Origin: JBMOKT01 sp049323895
Lineage (GTDB): Bacteria; Bacillota; Peptococcia; Peptococcales; BICA1-8
NCBI GenBank assembly: GCA_049323895.1
Contig: JBMOKT010000039.1
Location: 310,001 to 374,000, forward strand
Direction of reading: 5' to 3'
DNA: 64,000 nucleotides
Shown: positions 1 through 7,909 of the stretch, piece by piece
How positions within the stretch are numbered: position 1 is the stretch's first letter
How the letters are laid out: each line of letters opens with the position of its first letter
Notes under the pieces: generated by a model
The model's database searches: none
Told to the model about the DNA's origin: nothing
The model's input: the letters and a program-made list of their open reading frames with translations, nothing else
Made by a program: the position numbers and the translations under genes

Positions 1-1
1 A

Positions 2-190
2 GGGACTGCTCTGGTTAAGGATCATATTAGAATTATTGAAGCTATAAAAAAACGGGATAAATTTGAAGCAGAAAAAGCTATGGAGGATCACATTGATGCA
101 GTAATTAGGGATGTTAATAAATATTTAGAATTAATAAATAATAAAAAGCTTCCTAACCCTATTGAGGATAAGATTGGAGGGAGTTGTTAG
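2..190 (+). CDS. GntR/FadR-family transcriptional regulator, C-terminal fragment (5' end outside window)
   Basis: Open from the window edge to TAG. The 62 visible residues form an amphipathic helical segment with H8, AIKKRD, AE.AM..HI spacing, which is the end of the FCD ligand-binding domain of FadR-subfamily GntR regulators. In this family the histidines of the all-helical FCD domain bind a metal and the effector is usually a small organic acid. The DNA-binding part lies upstream of the window. It is followed after 1 bp by a DUF1805 gene and a ThDP-enzyme gene on the same strand, so it is probably their local regulator. The family call rests on the C-terminus only. Confidence 0.7.
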   Translation, partial: GTALVKDHIRIIEAIKKRDKFEAEKAMEDHIDAVIRDVNKYLELINNKKLPNPIEDKIGGSC

Positions 191-191
191 C

Positions 192-572
192 TTGATTAAC
201 GTTATACCTATGCAATTAGAAAAAGGATTTATTGTTGGAATTCAGGTTAGCTACCCGAAAACAACACTTCTATCATTGATAGTTCCAAATGTAGGTTATG
301 TGATGTGTGGTGTTCTAAATATAGAAGCTTTGGATTTTTTGCATGGGGACAGAGAAATAATTGCATGTAGAACTACCGGTGTTAAAACTTTAGAGGACGT
401 ACTTCATTCAAAAGTTCAAGAAATTACAAAAAAAGCATTTGAGATTGGCATAGAAAAAGGAATGAATGGAAAAGAAGCCTTAATGAAAATGATTGAACAT
501 GGAGGTCATTGTACAAATATTGATAATACATATCTGCACTTGATAGAAGAACGTGTATCAAATTCATTATAG
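192..572 (+). CDS. DUF1805 (YunC-like) protein
   Basis: About 126 residues. The core pattern (an N-terminal beta strand, then PKTTLLSLIVPNVGYVMCG, then a D..I.ACRTTGVKTLEDVL segment) matches the YunC/DUF1805 family of small alpha/beta proteins, whose function is unknown. TTG at 192 is preferred as start because GGAGGG lies about 10 bases upstream and it follows the preceding stop by 1 bp; an in-frame TTG at 162 would overlap the regulator gene. The C-terminal 35 residues (GMNGKEALMKMIEHGG and a His-rich tail) extend past the conserved core. It sits between a GntR regulator and a ThDP enzyme and is probably co-transcribed with both. Confidence 0.7.
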   Translation: MINVIPMQLEKGFIVGIQVSYPKTTLLSLIVPNVGYVMCGVLNIEALDFLHGDREIIACRTTGVKTLEDVLHSKVQEITKKAFEIGIEKGMNGKEALMKMIEHGGHCTNIDNTYLHLIEERVSNSL

Positions 573-603
573 AGGGTACAGTTTAAGGAGGAATAGCTTA
601 GTT

Positions 604-2337
604 ATGATTGGTTCAGATGCTATTGTAAAAATGTTAATAGCCCATGGAGTAAAAGATGTTTTTGGTGTACCAGGAGATACAAGTATGAATTTTCACGATG
701 CTTTTGCAAGGCATATAGGTCAAATTAATCATATTACCTGTCGTGATGAGAGAAATGCCTCATATATGGCTGATGGGTATTCAAGGGTTAAAGGCAGGCC
801 TGGTATTGTAGAAGTTCCAAGTGGTGGAGGGGCTTTATATGCGGTACCTGGCGTTAGTGAGGCCAACGAATCATCAATTCCCCTAATATGTATTTCATCA
901 GATATTACTATGTCAAGCGATGATACAGGTGCTTTAACAGACGTTAACCAGGAGTATCTATTTAAAGCCATTACAAAATGGAATTGCAAAATAAGATTAT
1001 CATCAAAAATCCCCCAAATGATGCAGAAAGCATTTAAAATGGCGGTAGGGGGCAGACCTGGTGCAATTCAAATATCAGTTCCTGAAAATATTCATGGTCA
1101 GGAAGTGCAATTTTCACCTGAGGAGTTATCAGGTTCTGATTTTATTGATAATTTGTATCCGGCAAGAATGCATCCCTCCTCCTCGGAAATAGAAAAAGTC
1201 TGTGCATTGTTCTTAAAAGCAAACAGACCTGTTATTATTGCCGGGGGAGGCGTTCATTTATCAAAGGCTTATGAGGAATTGGCAGCCTTTAGTTCAGAGT
1301 TTTTAGTACCAGTTGCCACCTCAATAAATGGAAAAGGCAGTATAGCTGAAATCTCACCGTTAGCCGTTGGTGTAATTGGTGCAAATGGAGGGTCAGAAGA
1401 AACCAACCAAGTTGTTAAGGAAGCTGATTTAGTTCTAGTTTTAGGTTCAAAGCTTAACAATGTAACAACAATGGGGAAAGATGTTTTCAGTGCTAATCCC
1501 ACAATTATCCAAATAGATATTGATGAAGAGTATATGGATGCAAATGTCCGTGTTGACCTTCCGGTAATGTGTGACATTAAATGTTTTTTAGCGGATTTAA
1601 AGACAGCTCTATCTAAAGATAAAAGTGATTTGGTTCCCAGGGCTAATTCCTGGAACAATAGAGTTCAGGAATTACTAAAGCTCAAGCAAGAAATAATTGA
1701 AGAAGAATTAAAAATAGAAGGTAAAAATGTTAATCCTGCATTAATTTTCAGTTTGTTAGAAAAATTAACTGATGCAAATACTATTTTCGTTGCCGATGCC
1801 GGTACCCCTACTCCATATTTAGCTTCTTATCTGAGGGTAAAAAAAGCTGGTCGTAAAACAATACTAGCCAGATCCCATGGCAGCCTTGGTTATGCATTGC
1901 CGGCGGCAATCGGTGCGAAAGTCGCGGATCCAAATGCGACAGTAATTTCCATGTTCGGTGATGGTAGTTTTGGAATGGCGGTAGGAGATTTAGAAACAGC
2001 CAGAAGAATCGGTCTTCCTGTGATATTTATTAATTTCCAAAATAACAGTTATGGCTGGATAAAAACAATTCAAAAACTATATTATGATGAGACTTATCTG
2101 GCAGTTGATTTTTCTCCTATTGATGCTGTTAAGATATCTGAGGGATTTGGAGTAAAGGCAATGAGGATTGAAAGTAATTCTGAGTTAGAGGAAGGACTTT
2201 TATGGGCTTTGTCACAAAAAACTCCTGTACTGCTTGATATAATAATTGAGCCGCCTACAAAAGTCATACCACCTGTTTTAAAATGGTTAAGGGATGCTAA
2301 AGTGGCTCCTGCCGAAAGGAAAAAATTAACCTACTAG
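604..2337 (+). CDS. Thiamine-diphosphate-dependent enzyme (acetolactate synthase / benzoylformate decarboxylase superfamily)
   Basis: A 577-residue protein with the three-domain ThDP fold. The N-terminal pyrimidine-binding domain has FGVPGD near residue 20 and a DERNASYMADGYSR segment holding the likely catalytic Glu near residue 48. A central domain has GSKLNN and a Rossmann-like IQIDID stretch. The C-terminal ThDP/Mg2+ motif starts at GDGSF (about 452) and ends at NNSYG (about 480). ATG 604 is chosen because TAAGGAGGA lies just upstream; an in-frame GTG at 553 lacks such a site. The family covers acetolactate synthase, 2-oxoacid decarboxylases and oxalyl-CoA decarboxylase. The substrate cannot be read, but the neighbours (GntR/FCD regulator, membrane transporter) suggest a catabolic 2-oxoacid enzyme and not branched-chain biosynthesis. 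No IlvN-type small subunit is adjacent. Confidence 0.8.
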   Translation: MIGSDAIVKMLIAHGVKDVFGVPGDTSMNFHDAFARHIGQINHITCRDERNASYMADGYSRVKGRPGIVEVPSGGGALYAVPGVSEANESSIPLICISSDITMSSDDTGALTDVNQEYLFKAITKWNCKIRLSSKIPQMMQKAFKMAVGGRPGAIQISVPENIHGQEVQFSPEELSGSDFIDNLYPARMHPSSSEIEKVCALFLKANRPVIIAGGGVHLSKAYEELAAFSSEFLVPVATSINGKGSIAEISPLAVGVIGANGGSEETNQVVKEADLVLVLGSKLNNVTTMGKDVFSANPTIIQIDIDEEYMDANVRVDLPVMCDIKCFLADLKTALSKDKSDLVPRANSWNNRVQELLKLKQEIIEEELKIEGKNVNPALIFSLLEKLTDANTIFVADAGTPTPYLASYLRVKKAGRKTILARSHGSLGYALPAAIGAKVADPNATVISMFGDGSFGMAVGDLETARRIGLPVIFINFQNNSYGWIKTIQKLYYDETYLAVDFSPIDAVKISEGFGVKAMRIESNSELEEGLLWALSQKTPVLLDIIIEPPTKVIPPVLKWLRDAKVAPAERKKLTY

Positions 2338-2435
2338 GTAGGGCCTTGCTTTAATTTGCTTTAATGTCTGTGAAGATATTTACAAGGTTACATGTAGCTA
2401 AGCAAAGGTTCTTATAAAGATAACCCCCCCCTTGT

Positions 2436-2466
2436 AAGGTTACTATACTTTGTATGGTAACCTTTT
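2436..2466 (+). terminator. Stem-loop in the gap between the ThDP gene and the membrane gene
   Basis: An AAGGTTAC arm pairs with GTAACCTT across a short loop and is followed by a T-rich tract (CCTTTTCCTTTTAATTTTTT). It is placed as the intrinsic terminator of the GntR-DUF1805-ThDP unit; read-through or attenuation into the gene at 2509 is possible. The rest of the 170-bp gap shows a C8 run near 2424 and nothing else recognised. Confidence 0.6.
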
Positions 2467-2508
2467 CCTTTTAATTTTTTCTTTTAATAACAGGGAGGAT
2501 ATTCCTAT

Positions 2509-3873
2509 ATGATAGAAAATAAACTTCTTCAGAGCACAATTTTTGCATTTGCTGTTTTGCAAGTGATTAACTATTTTAATCCTTCTAAATTAATTTTTTA
2601 TGTAAGCACCATGCTTTTATGTTACATATTAACCAAAGCTATGTTTAATATGCCAAAAATTAATACAATTATTTGTTTTATTTTATTTCTTTTCGGTTCC
2701 ATCTTAATGATTTATGTAAATGCTTCACCAACTATTTGGCTTTACGCACTAAGTAAAAACGGTTTGCTTATTGCCCTTTTTGTTTGTGCACCTATGCTAA
2801 ATATGCCTTTTACTTATGAAGATTACCAATCTGAGCTTGCAAATATTGCAAAGGTTTATTTGCATAGCATGATTCCCTTTTATTTTCTTATTTCAATTCC
2901 AACTCACATATTTGCTGCACTGACTGGTTTTGCAGCTCTTGCAATCATGTACAATCTGTTTCGTGATATAAGTAAGCTTTATAACTCTGAGGAAATCTTT
3001 ATTTCAACGATAGGGCGCAGCTATGCCTCTTCAGGCTTTTGGGGTAGTTCCTGGATTTCTGTGCTTTTAGTTGTTTCTGAATTAGGGATTCCCTGGTATC
3101 GTATTATCCCTGTCGGTATGGTTTTCACAGTTGTTTCTATTTCTATTAATCTAGTTAGTATTAAGATTAAGATGTTAAAAGAACCGGAACGTTTTCCTCG
3201 TTTGTATCGTGATGAGAAGGTGGGGGTGGATTGGCGTAAAATTTTTACAATACTTTTCTTCTCTGTTTTAATTGTTAGTATTACTCTTGTTGTAAATATA
3301 TACACAGGATGGAACCTCTTGGCGATCGTTCCTCTGGTAGCTTTTACTTTCCCTTTAGTAGTTGCATTAGTTCAGAGGAAAATACCAGAGTATATAAAAG
3401 GTATTAAAAGCTATTTTAATACTTCCCTTTATAAGAGTCGAACAGAGGTTACATTATTTACCGCGGCAGGATTTCTTGCTGCCTCACTTGAAATATCGGG
3501 TGTCAGTACATGGGTTCCCAAGCTGATACCCAACTTTTTAGTAAATTATCCGCAAATACTTATTGCTTTGCTTATGCTGCTGGTAATTATCCCTGGACAG
3601 ATGGGAATTCATCCTGTTGCTACGGGAACCGCCATGGTAGCAACAATAGTACCTGCTTCTATTGGATTAACAGTGCCAACCTTCGCCTGGACCATTATCT
3701 GTGCTTGGTTATTATCCAATATGCTTTCACCTTTTTCAGCTCTTAACCTTACACTTTCAGGTCTTGCAGGTCGCCCTTCCTGGGAAGTGGGTTTAGGCTT
3801 AAGCTGGCGCTATGGTTTGGTTTGTCTGGTTGTTTATAGCATAATGATTAGTGTAATTGGTCCTATGTTATAG
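2509..3873 (+). CDS. Polytopic membrane transporter, ion-transporter-superfamily-like
   Basis: 454 residues with about 11-12 hydrophobic segments and short loops, and no N-terminal signal. The C-terminal half has GIHPVATGTAMVATIVP, a re-entrant-loop-like pattern typical of the IT superfamily (DcuC, CitMHS, DctM-like carriers of organic anions), followed by WLLSNMLSPFSALN. GGGAGG lies 8 bases before ATG. It is clearly related to the 456-residue protein encoded at 22127: both share the GIHPV(A/V)T motif, a SPFSA/SPISG motif and the ending GLSWRYG / GWNWKYS. The substrate is unknown. Its position next to a ThDP enzyme suggests uptake or export of a carboxylate. I do not recognise a named family with certainty. 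Confidence 0.65.
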   Translation: MIENKLLQSTIFAFAVLQVINYFNPSKLIFYVSTMLLCYILTKAMFNMPKINTIICFILFLFGSILMIYVNASPTIWLYALSKNGLLIALFVCAPMLNMPFTYEDYQSELANIAKVYLHSMIPFYFLISIPTHIFAALTGFAALAIMYNLFRDISKLYNSEEIFISTIGRSYASSGFWGSSWISVLLVVSELGIPWYRIIPVGMVFTVVSISINLVSIKIKMLKEPERFPRLYRDEKVGVDWRKIFTILFFSVLIVSITLVVNIYTGWNLLAIVPLVAFTFPLVVALVQRKIPEYIKGIKSYFNTSLYKSRTEVTLFTAAGFLAASLEISGVSTWVPKLIPNFLVNYPQILIALLMLLVIIPGQMGIHPVATGTAMVATIVPASIGLTVPTFAWTIICAWLLSNMLSPFSALNLTLSGLAGRPSWEVGLGLSWRYGLVCLVVYSIMISVIGPML

Positions 3874-3879
3874 GATAGG

Positions 3880-5445
3880 TTATTTAACTGAATTTTTATG
3901 GAGCCTAGCTTTAATTGTAGGATAGGCATCCAAGTTGCTATGGGGTAAGAACAGCCCTGCCGTATATTTATTCATAAAATCCTGGTTTGCATTCATTTCA
4001 AAGTAGGTTATTTTTTTAGCCACTTCTTCCATCTCTTGTCTTTTTTCCTGGGAAAGTAAGGCTAGTTTAGCACCTTCGCCTGAGCTGTTCCCGATTTTGA
4101 TAATTTGGTCACGGGGTAGGTCGGGATAAAGACCAATGGTTACAGCAGATTCTTTATCTATATAATTTCCAAAAGCTCCTGCTGCATAGAAAAATTTTAT
4201 TTGCTCCACTGAGCAGCCAACGCTTTCCAAGAGTACCTCTACCGAAGCATTGACAGCGCCTTTAGTGCGTATCAGGTTTTTTATATCATTTTGGCTGATT
4301 ATAATATCTTCACCATGAGCCGTTTCACTAGAGGGTACTATAATAAAGTCATTAGTATTGTCTCTGAATTTACCTGCCCTGTCTATAATCCCCGCTAACA
4401 ATAATTCTGCTATACAGTCTACAAGACCGGAGCCGCAAAGTCCTGAAGGATTAGTATTACCGATTGTTTTATAGAAAACCTGTTTAGTAACGTGATTAAT
4501 TTTTACTTGGCTAATTGCCCCTGTAGTTGCCCGCATTCCCCATTTAACAACTCCGCCTTCTAGGGCTGGACCCGCTGCACCGGCAGAGGCAACAAGCCAT
4601 TCGGAGTTGCCCAGGACAATTTCACCGTTAGTTCCAATATCAACCAACATGGAGATATTTTCTTCCTTATTCATACCGCTTACAACAACTCCGGCAATTA
4701 CATCGCCACCAACATAACTGCCTATACTAGGAAGACAATATACAATACCATTACCATTTATCATCAGTTCCAAATCTGCCGCCCTGAAATAGCCGGGGCT
4801 GTTAACTACAGGGATGTATGGCTCTTGGCAGATTCCAGATGGGTCAAGACCTAAGACCAAGTGAATCATGGTGGTATTTCCGCTTAAGGTACAGGCGGTA
4901 ATTTTTTCTCTGTCTAAGTTGTTTTTCCATATTAAATCAGAAATAAGAGAATTTAAATTTTCCATGGTAGTAACCTGTAATTCTCGTAGATTATCCTTGG
5001 AGTAAGCAAACTGTATCCTGTCTAAAATAGTTTCACCATACTTGATTTGGCTGTTATAGCTTGATACAGTCCCTAAGGTTTTACCTGTAACTAAATCAAC
5101 CAGATAAGCGACAACTGTAGTTGTTCCTATGTCTACAGCAATGCCAAAGTTCAGAGGGGAATCCCCTGGTTCTACTGAAATTAAACGGGAATATCCATTG
5201 AGCTCAGCTGCTGTGACAGTGACTTGCCATTGACCGGCACGGCAGATGTTAGGTATAGTATGTAATAAAGATAAAGGGATTTCGAGATTTTTATTATTCA
5301 AAAGGGGTATTACAGCATTCCGAAGCCTGTCGGCGTCACCCCTGTTGTCCTGCAGCTGAGGAGGATTCATAGAAATAAAATATTTTTTAGTTAGAGGATT
5401 AAGGGAAAACTTTTGTTTTATTCCCTGACTCAGAATTGTATCCAT
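3880..5445 (-). CDS. DUF4445 / ASKHA-domain protein related to corrinoid-protein reactivators (RACo, RamA)
   Basis: About 521 residues. The ASKHA ATPase fold shows phosphate-1 motif VDIGTTT near residue 105, SGNTTMIHL, GGDVIAG, a second LVDIGTNGE phosphate loop, AGAAGPALEGG and SGLCGSGLVD. Known members (RACo, AcsV) use ATP to reduce Co(II) corrinoid proteins back to Co(I) in acetogens and methylotrophs. The usual N-terminal plant-type [2Fe-2S] domain of about 100 residues is absent: only a 100-residue Cys-poor linker precedes the ATPase domain. The start at 5445 is chosen because AAGGTGAGGA stands 5 bases upstream; an in-frame start at 5508 has no such site. The gene is convergent with the transporter at 2509 and divergent from the phosphodiesterase at 5545. 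No corrinoid protein or methyltransferase partner is nearby. Confidence 0.8.
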   Translation of the reverse strand: MDTILSQGIKQKFSLNPLTKKYFISMNPPQLQDNRGDADRLRNAVIPLLNNKNLEIPLSLLHTIPNICRAGQWQVTVTAAELNGYSRLISVEPGDSPLNFGIAVDIGTTTVVAYLVDLVTGKTLGTVSSYNSQIKYGETILDRIQFAYSKDNLRELQVTTMENLNSLISDLIWKNNLDREKITACTLSGNTTMIHLVLGLDPSGICQEPYIPVVNSPGYFRAADLELMINGNGIVYCLPSIGSYVGGDVIAGVVVSGMNKEENISMLVDIGTNGEIVLGNSEWLVASAGAAGPALEGGVVKWGMRATTGAISQVKINHVTKQVFYKTIGNTNPSGLCGSGLVDCIAELLLAGIIDRAGKFRDNTNDFIIVPSSETAHGEDIIISQNDIKNLIRTKGAVNASVEVLLESVGCSVEQIKFFYAAGAFGNYIDKESAVTIGLYPDLPRDQIIKIGNSSGEGAKLALLSQEKRQEMEEVAKKITYFEMNANQDFMNKYTAGLFLPHSNLDAYPTIKARLHKNSVK

Positions 5446-5544
5446 TACATTCCTCACCTTTGCGGAAAATAGTGTTTTTTTATACAGTATATCATAGGCT
5501 GTCAGCAAAAGATTAAAGCAATCTTATCTTAAGGAGTCATACAT

Positions 5545-6030
5545 ATGATTATCGGAGTAATATCAGATACCCATGGATTATTAAGACCGGAAGTTATTAA
5601 TCAATTGAAGGAATCCAATCTTATCTTACATATAGGGGATATTGGCAAGGAAAATGTTTTGACAGACTTAAGAAGGATAGCACCTGTAATAGCTGTTAGA
5701 GGAAACTGTGATAAAGGAGAATGGGCAGAAAAACTGCCTTTAACACAAGCAGTGGATGTTGAAAATCAACGATTTTACTTAATTCATGATATCATGCAAA
5801 TACAAATGGATGGGGAAGCTAAAGGTGCAAATATAGTTATTTTCGGTCATTCCCATATGCCATCTATGGAATACAAAGAAAATGTGCATTATCTAAACCC
5901 CGGCAGTTGTGGACCCAGAAGATTTAAACTGCCGGTCAGTATGGCTGTAATAACTATAGAAGAGAAAAGGATTGACTTGAAAATTATAGAATTAAATACA
6001 AATAAGGTCTTGAATTTTATTAAGGAATAA
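5545..6030 (+). CDS. YfcE/MJ0936-family metallophosphoesterase
   Basis: 161 residues, the usual length of this family. Metal-binding blocks appear in order: DTH (8-10), GDIG near 32, RGNCD near 53, H80 in LIHD, and GHSH near 107, followed by NPGSCGPRR. These form the calcineurin-like dinuclear centre of YfcE-type phosphodiesterases, soluble enzymes that hydrolyse phosphodiester substrates; the physiological substrate is usually unknown. AAGGAG lies 8 bases before ATG. It is transcribed divergently from the ASKHA gene with a 99-bp intergenic gap. Confidence 0.9.
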   Translation: MIIGVISDTHGLLRPEVINQLKESNLILHIGDIGKENVLTDLRRIAPVIAVRGNCDKGEWAEKLPLTQAVDVENQRFYLIHDIMQIQMDGEAKGANIVIFGHSHMPSMEYKENVHYLNPGSCGPRRFKLPVSMAVITIEEKRIDLKIIELNTNKVLNFIKE

Positions 6031-6063
6031 TGTATTATTATGGAAAATTTAACAATAAATTTT

Positions 6064-6190
6064 GCCTTGGGGGAGTAGTTTCGAAGGATAATGTCAACAT
6101 ACTGGCTGGGTCTGGCATTATCGGCAAGTACTTCTTGTTTAACGAGACCTTTGGTATACCTTAGCGTGTACCGGGGTCTTTTTATTTTAT
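6064..6190 (+). promoter_or_regulatory. yybP-ykoY (Mn2+-sensing) riboswitch with terminator
   Basis: The sequence holds the hallmark blocks in order: GGGGAGTAG (6069-6078), GTCAACATAC (about 6093), then CGAGACCTTT (about 6143). The last block doubles as the 5' arm of an intrinsic terminator in which AGACCTTTGGTATAC pairs with GTGTACCGGGGTCT and runs into TTTTTATTTT. This is the architecture of the yybP-ykoY family, where Mn2+ binding stabilises the aptamer and prevents termination, usually ahead of Mn exporters or TerC/MntP-type proteins. Here no such gene follows; the next reading frame is a hydrolase remnant at 6226. Confidence 0.75.
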
Positions 6191-6225
6191 AACGAAAGGT
6201 TAAATGGACTCCATTGGAATTAAGT

Positions 6226-6384
6226 ATGATTTTTTATAACAGAATTAATTATACTAAAGAATTGAAAATGCTTGAGAATGCAGGTCATTTCCCCATTGAA
6301 GAACCAGGTATCAGTCAATTAGAAGAATATACTGCAGCGTTTATATTATACTTATTAGAAAGCATAACTTTTACAAGGAAATAA
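6226..6384 (+). pseudogene. Alpha/beta-hydrolase C-terminal remnant
   Basis: A 52-codon frame whose middle part, ENAGHFPIEEPG, is the conserved end of alpha/beta-hydrolase-fold enzymes: the His is the third member of the catalytic triad and the PEEP/IEEPG turn follows it. The nucleophile and acid blocks are missing, so this is a truncated leftover and not a working gene. It starts 36 bases after the riboswitch terminator, which suggests a deletion removed most of a riboswitch-controlled region. An ATG at 6226 exists but has no good ribosome binding site. Confidence 0.65.
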
Positions 6385-6387
6385 GTG

Positions 6388-6449
6388 TAAGTGCAACATC
6401 GGCTTCCGCAGTCGCCAAAGGTTCGGCGCAAGCCGTGTTTTCTAATCTC
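6388..6449 (+). repeat. Dispersed hairpin repeat, copy 1
   Basis: About 62 bp starting TAAGTGCAACATCGGCTTCC. It is nearly identical to 10638-10699 (about 8 differences) and related to the reverse complement of 29014-29069. It folds as an outer GGCTT/AAGCC stem and an inner CGCC/GGCG stem around AAAGGTTC. In copy 3 the inner stem is CACC/GGTG, so pairing is kept while bases change. It lies between the hydrolase remnant and a methyltransferase gene. It is either a short non-autonomous mobile element or a structured RNA; the class is not recognised. Confidence 0.65.
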
Positions 6450-6479
6450 AAATAGAAAAAAGGGTGGAGAATATTTAGG

Positions 6480-7079
6480 ATGAAAAATTCAACAAATATT
6501 ATTAAATATAAATTTTTATCACCTATTTATGATTTGTTTTTTCGGAGTATTTTTTCTGGTATTAGGATGAAAGCTTTTGAATCTATAAATATTAAACCTG
6601 ACAGTAAAGTTCTCTTAGTTGGTGTTGGTACAGGGGAAGATTTAAAGTTTTTGCCAGATGAATGCCATATAACAGGTATTGATATTTCGCAAGCAATGCT
6701 GTCCAAGGCTGTAAAAAAAAGTGTCGGGAAAAAAGCAGAATTTATTGTTATGAATGGAGAAAAACTGGATTTTAATGAAGAATCTTTTGATTATATAATT
6801 CTTAACCTGATTTTAAGTGTTGTTGAAAATCCCAGAAATGCAATGTCAGAAGCTGTTAGAGTACTTAAGACAGATGGAAAAATATTGGTCTTCGATAAGT
6901 TTGTCAGCAGGAAGATTGCTTATGCCCGCAAAATATTTAATATTCTTACTTCGTTGCTAGGGACAGATATTACTAGGAATTTTGAGGATATTATTCAGGG
7001 TATACCTGTTAAAATCCTTAAGCAGGATGCATCCCTATTTAAAGGAAGTTATAAGATTATTCTTTTAGGAAAGCTATAG
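6480..7079 (+). CDS. Class I SAM-dependent methyltransferase (UbiE-like)
   Basis: 199 residues. SAM motif I is VLLVGVGTGEDLKFL near residue 43, followed by GIDIS (motif II acidic strand) and MNGEKLDFNEESFDYIILNLILS (motifs post-I and IV). The N-terminal YKFLSPIYDLFF helix resembles UbiE/COQ5-like small-molecule methyltransferases. The substrate cannot be inferred. GGGTGGAG precedes ATG 6480 at about 12 bases. The gene stands alone between the repeat at 6388 and the cupin gene. Confidence 0.8.
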   Translation: MKNSTNIIKYKFLSPIYDLFFRSIFSGIRMKAFESINIKPDSKVLLVGVGTGEDLKFLPDECHITGIDISQAMLSKAVKKSVGKKAEFIVMNGEKLDFNEESFDYIILNLILSVVENPRNAMSEAVRVLKTDGKILVFDKFVSRKIAYARKIFNILTSLLGTDITRNFEDIIQGIPVKILKQDASLFKGSYKIILLGKL

Positions 7080-7162
7080 AATTTTAATCTAATCACTCAA
7101 GATTATACGAGATAATTAAATTAAATGTTAATAAGTGTATAATAAAAAAGAGGTGATATAAA

Positions 7163-7567
7163 ATGAAAAACTCCTTAGATTTAAAAAATATTTTTCAGGC
7201 ACTGGAGGATGCCCAATGGGATCAGGCGGTGGGTATTAAAATAGTTAAGTTGACAGGAAATGACGTTTTTGCTTTTTATGCAGCGCAAATTGATGGTCAT
7301 AAAAGGGTGGGGGCCCATTACCATATAGACGGCATTGAGGTTTATCAAATAATAGCGGGTCAAGGGAGCATCTATATAGGCAGTCCTCAGGATGGGGGAG
7401 ATGTTAAATGGAAGCAGGCGGTGAGTGTTAAGACTGGAGATTGCTTCACAGTAAATCCGGGTGAAGCACATCAATTAGTAAATACAGCCGGTGAGTCATT
7501 AATTCTTGTCTTTGCGTGTCCTTTTTCCCATGTTAGCAGCGATCGGATAATGGTAACAGGAGTTTGA
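7163..7567 (+). CDS. Small cupin-domain protein
   Basis: 134 residues, a single beta-barrel cupin. Motif 1 is GAHYHIDGIEVYQIIAGQG (two His and Glu metal ligands) and motif 2 is PGEAHQLVN (third His). The complete ligand set suggests a metal-bound barrel. Such stand-alone cupins serve as isomerases, dioxygenases or sensors; nothing nearby fixes the role. AGAGGTGAT precedes ATG 7163. Confidence 0.8.
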   Translation: MKNSLDLKNIFQALEDAQWDQAVGIKIVKLTGNDVFAFYAAQIDGHKRVGAHYHIDGIEVYQIIAGQGSIYIGSPQDGGDVKWKQAVSVKTGDCFTVNPGEAHQLVNTAGESLILVFACPFSHVSSDRIMVTGV

Positions 7568-7626
7568 GATTAACAAAATTATATAAATAAAGGGTTTAAT
7601 ATGGTTGGTAATGATTGTTATAAAAG

Positions 7627-7806
7627 GGTGCATATGGTGTAAAAAGCGGACAAGGGTTTTAGGATTATGCCAATGGGCGTGGTCAGGAAGTAATTGCTAA
7701 AAGGGGTGCTAACTTCTCAAAATCTCTAAAATCTTATACCAAGAAAATGAATGAGGTATTGGGTTTAAAAGAAAATGTTATAAATAAACAGTATTTTATT
7801 GTATAA
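7627..7806 (+). pseudogene. 3-hydroxyacyl-CoA dehydrogenase C-terminal remnant
   Basis: In frame 1 the codons read G-A-Y-G-V-K-S-G-Q-G-F, stop, D-Y-A-N-G-R-G-Q-E-V. This matches the (V/M)K(S/T)GKGFYDY block and tail of 3-hydroxybutyryl-CoA dehydrogenase-type proteins (3HCDH C-terminal domain), with TAG at 7660 where Tyr is expected. No NAD-binding part precedes it. It is therefore a decayed fragment inside the 342-bp gap 7568-7909. The remainder of the gap holds only a small hairpin (AGAAAAG/CTTTTCT, 7843-7860) and the ribosome binding site of the next gene. Confidence 0.65.
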
Positions 7807-7909
7807 TATGGACTATACATGAAACTGGATATGTAACAATAAAGAAAAGCCGCCTTTTCTCACTGGGGGTTTTTCTAATACTTATCAGAAATGGGAGGAA
7901 GGTTGCTTC

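Noticed and set aside
6388..6449. tRNA or known riboswitch in the hairpin repeat
   Set aside because: No cloverleaf or CCA end and no match to riboswitch cores that I can recall; it recurs in three places like a repeat element.
7843..7860. Terminator or small riboswitch before glcD at 7910
   Set aside because: A 7-bp stem with no T tract directly after it; too weak to call.
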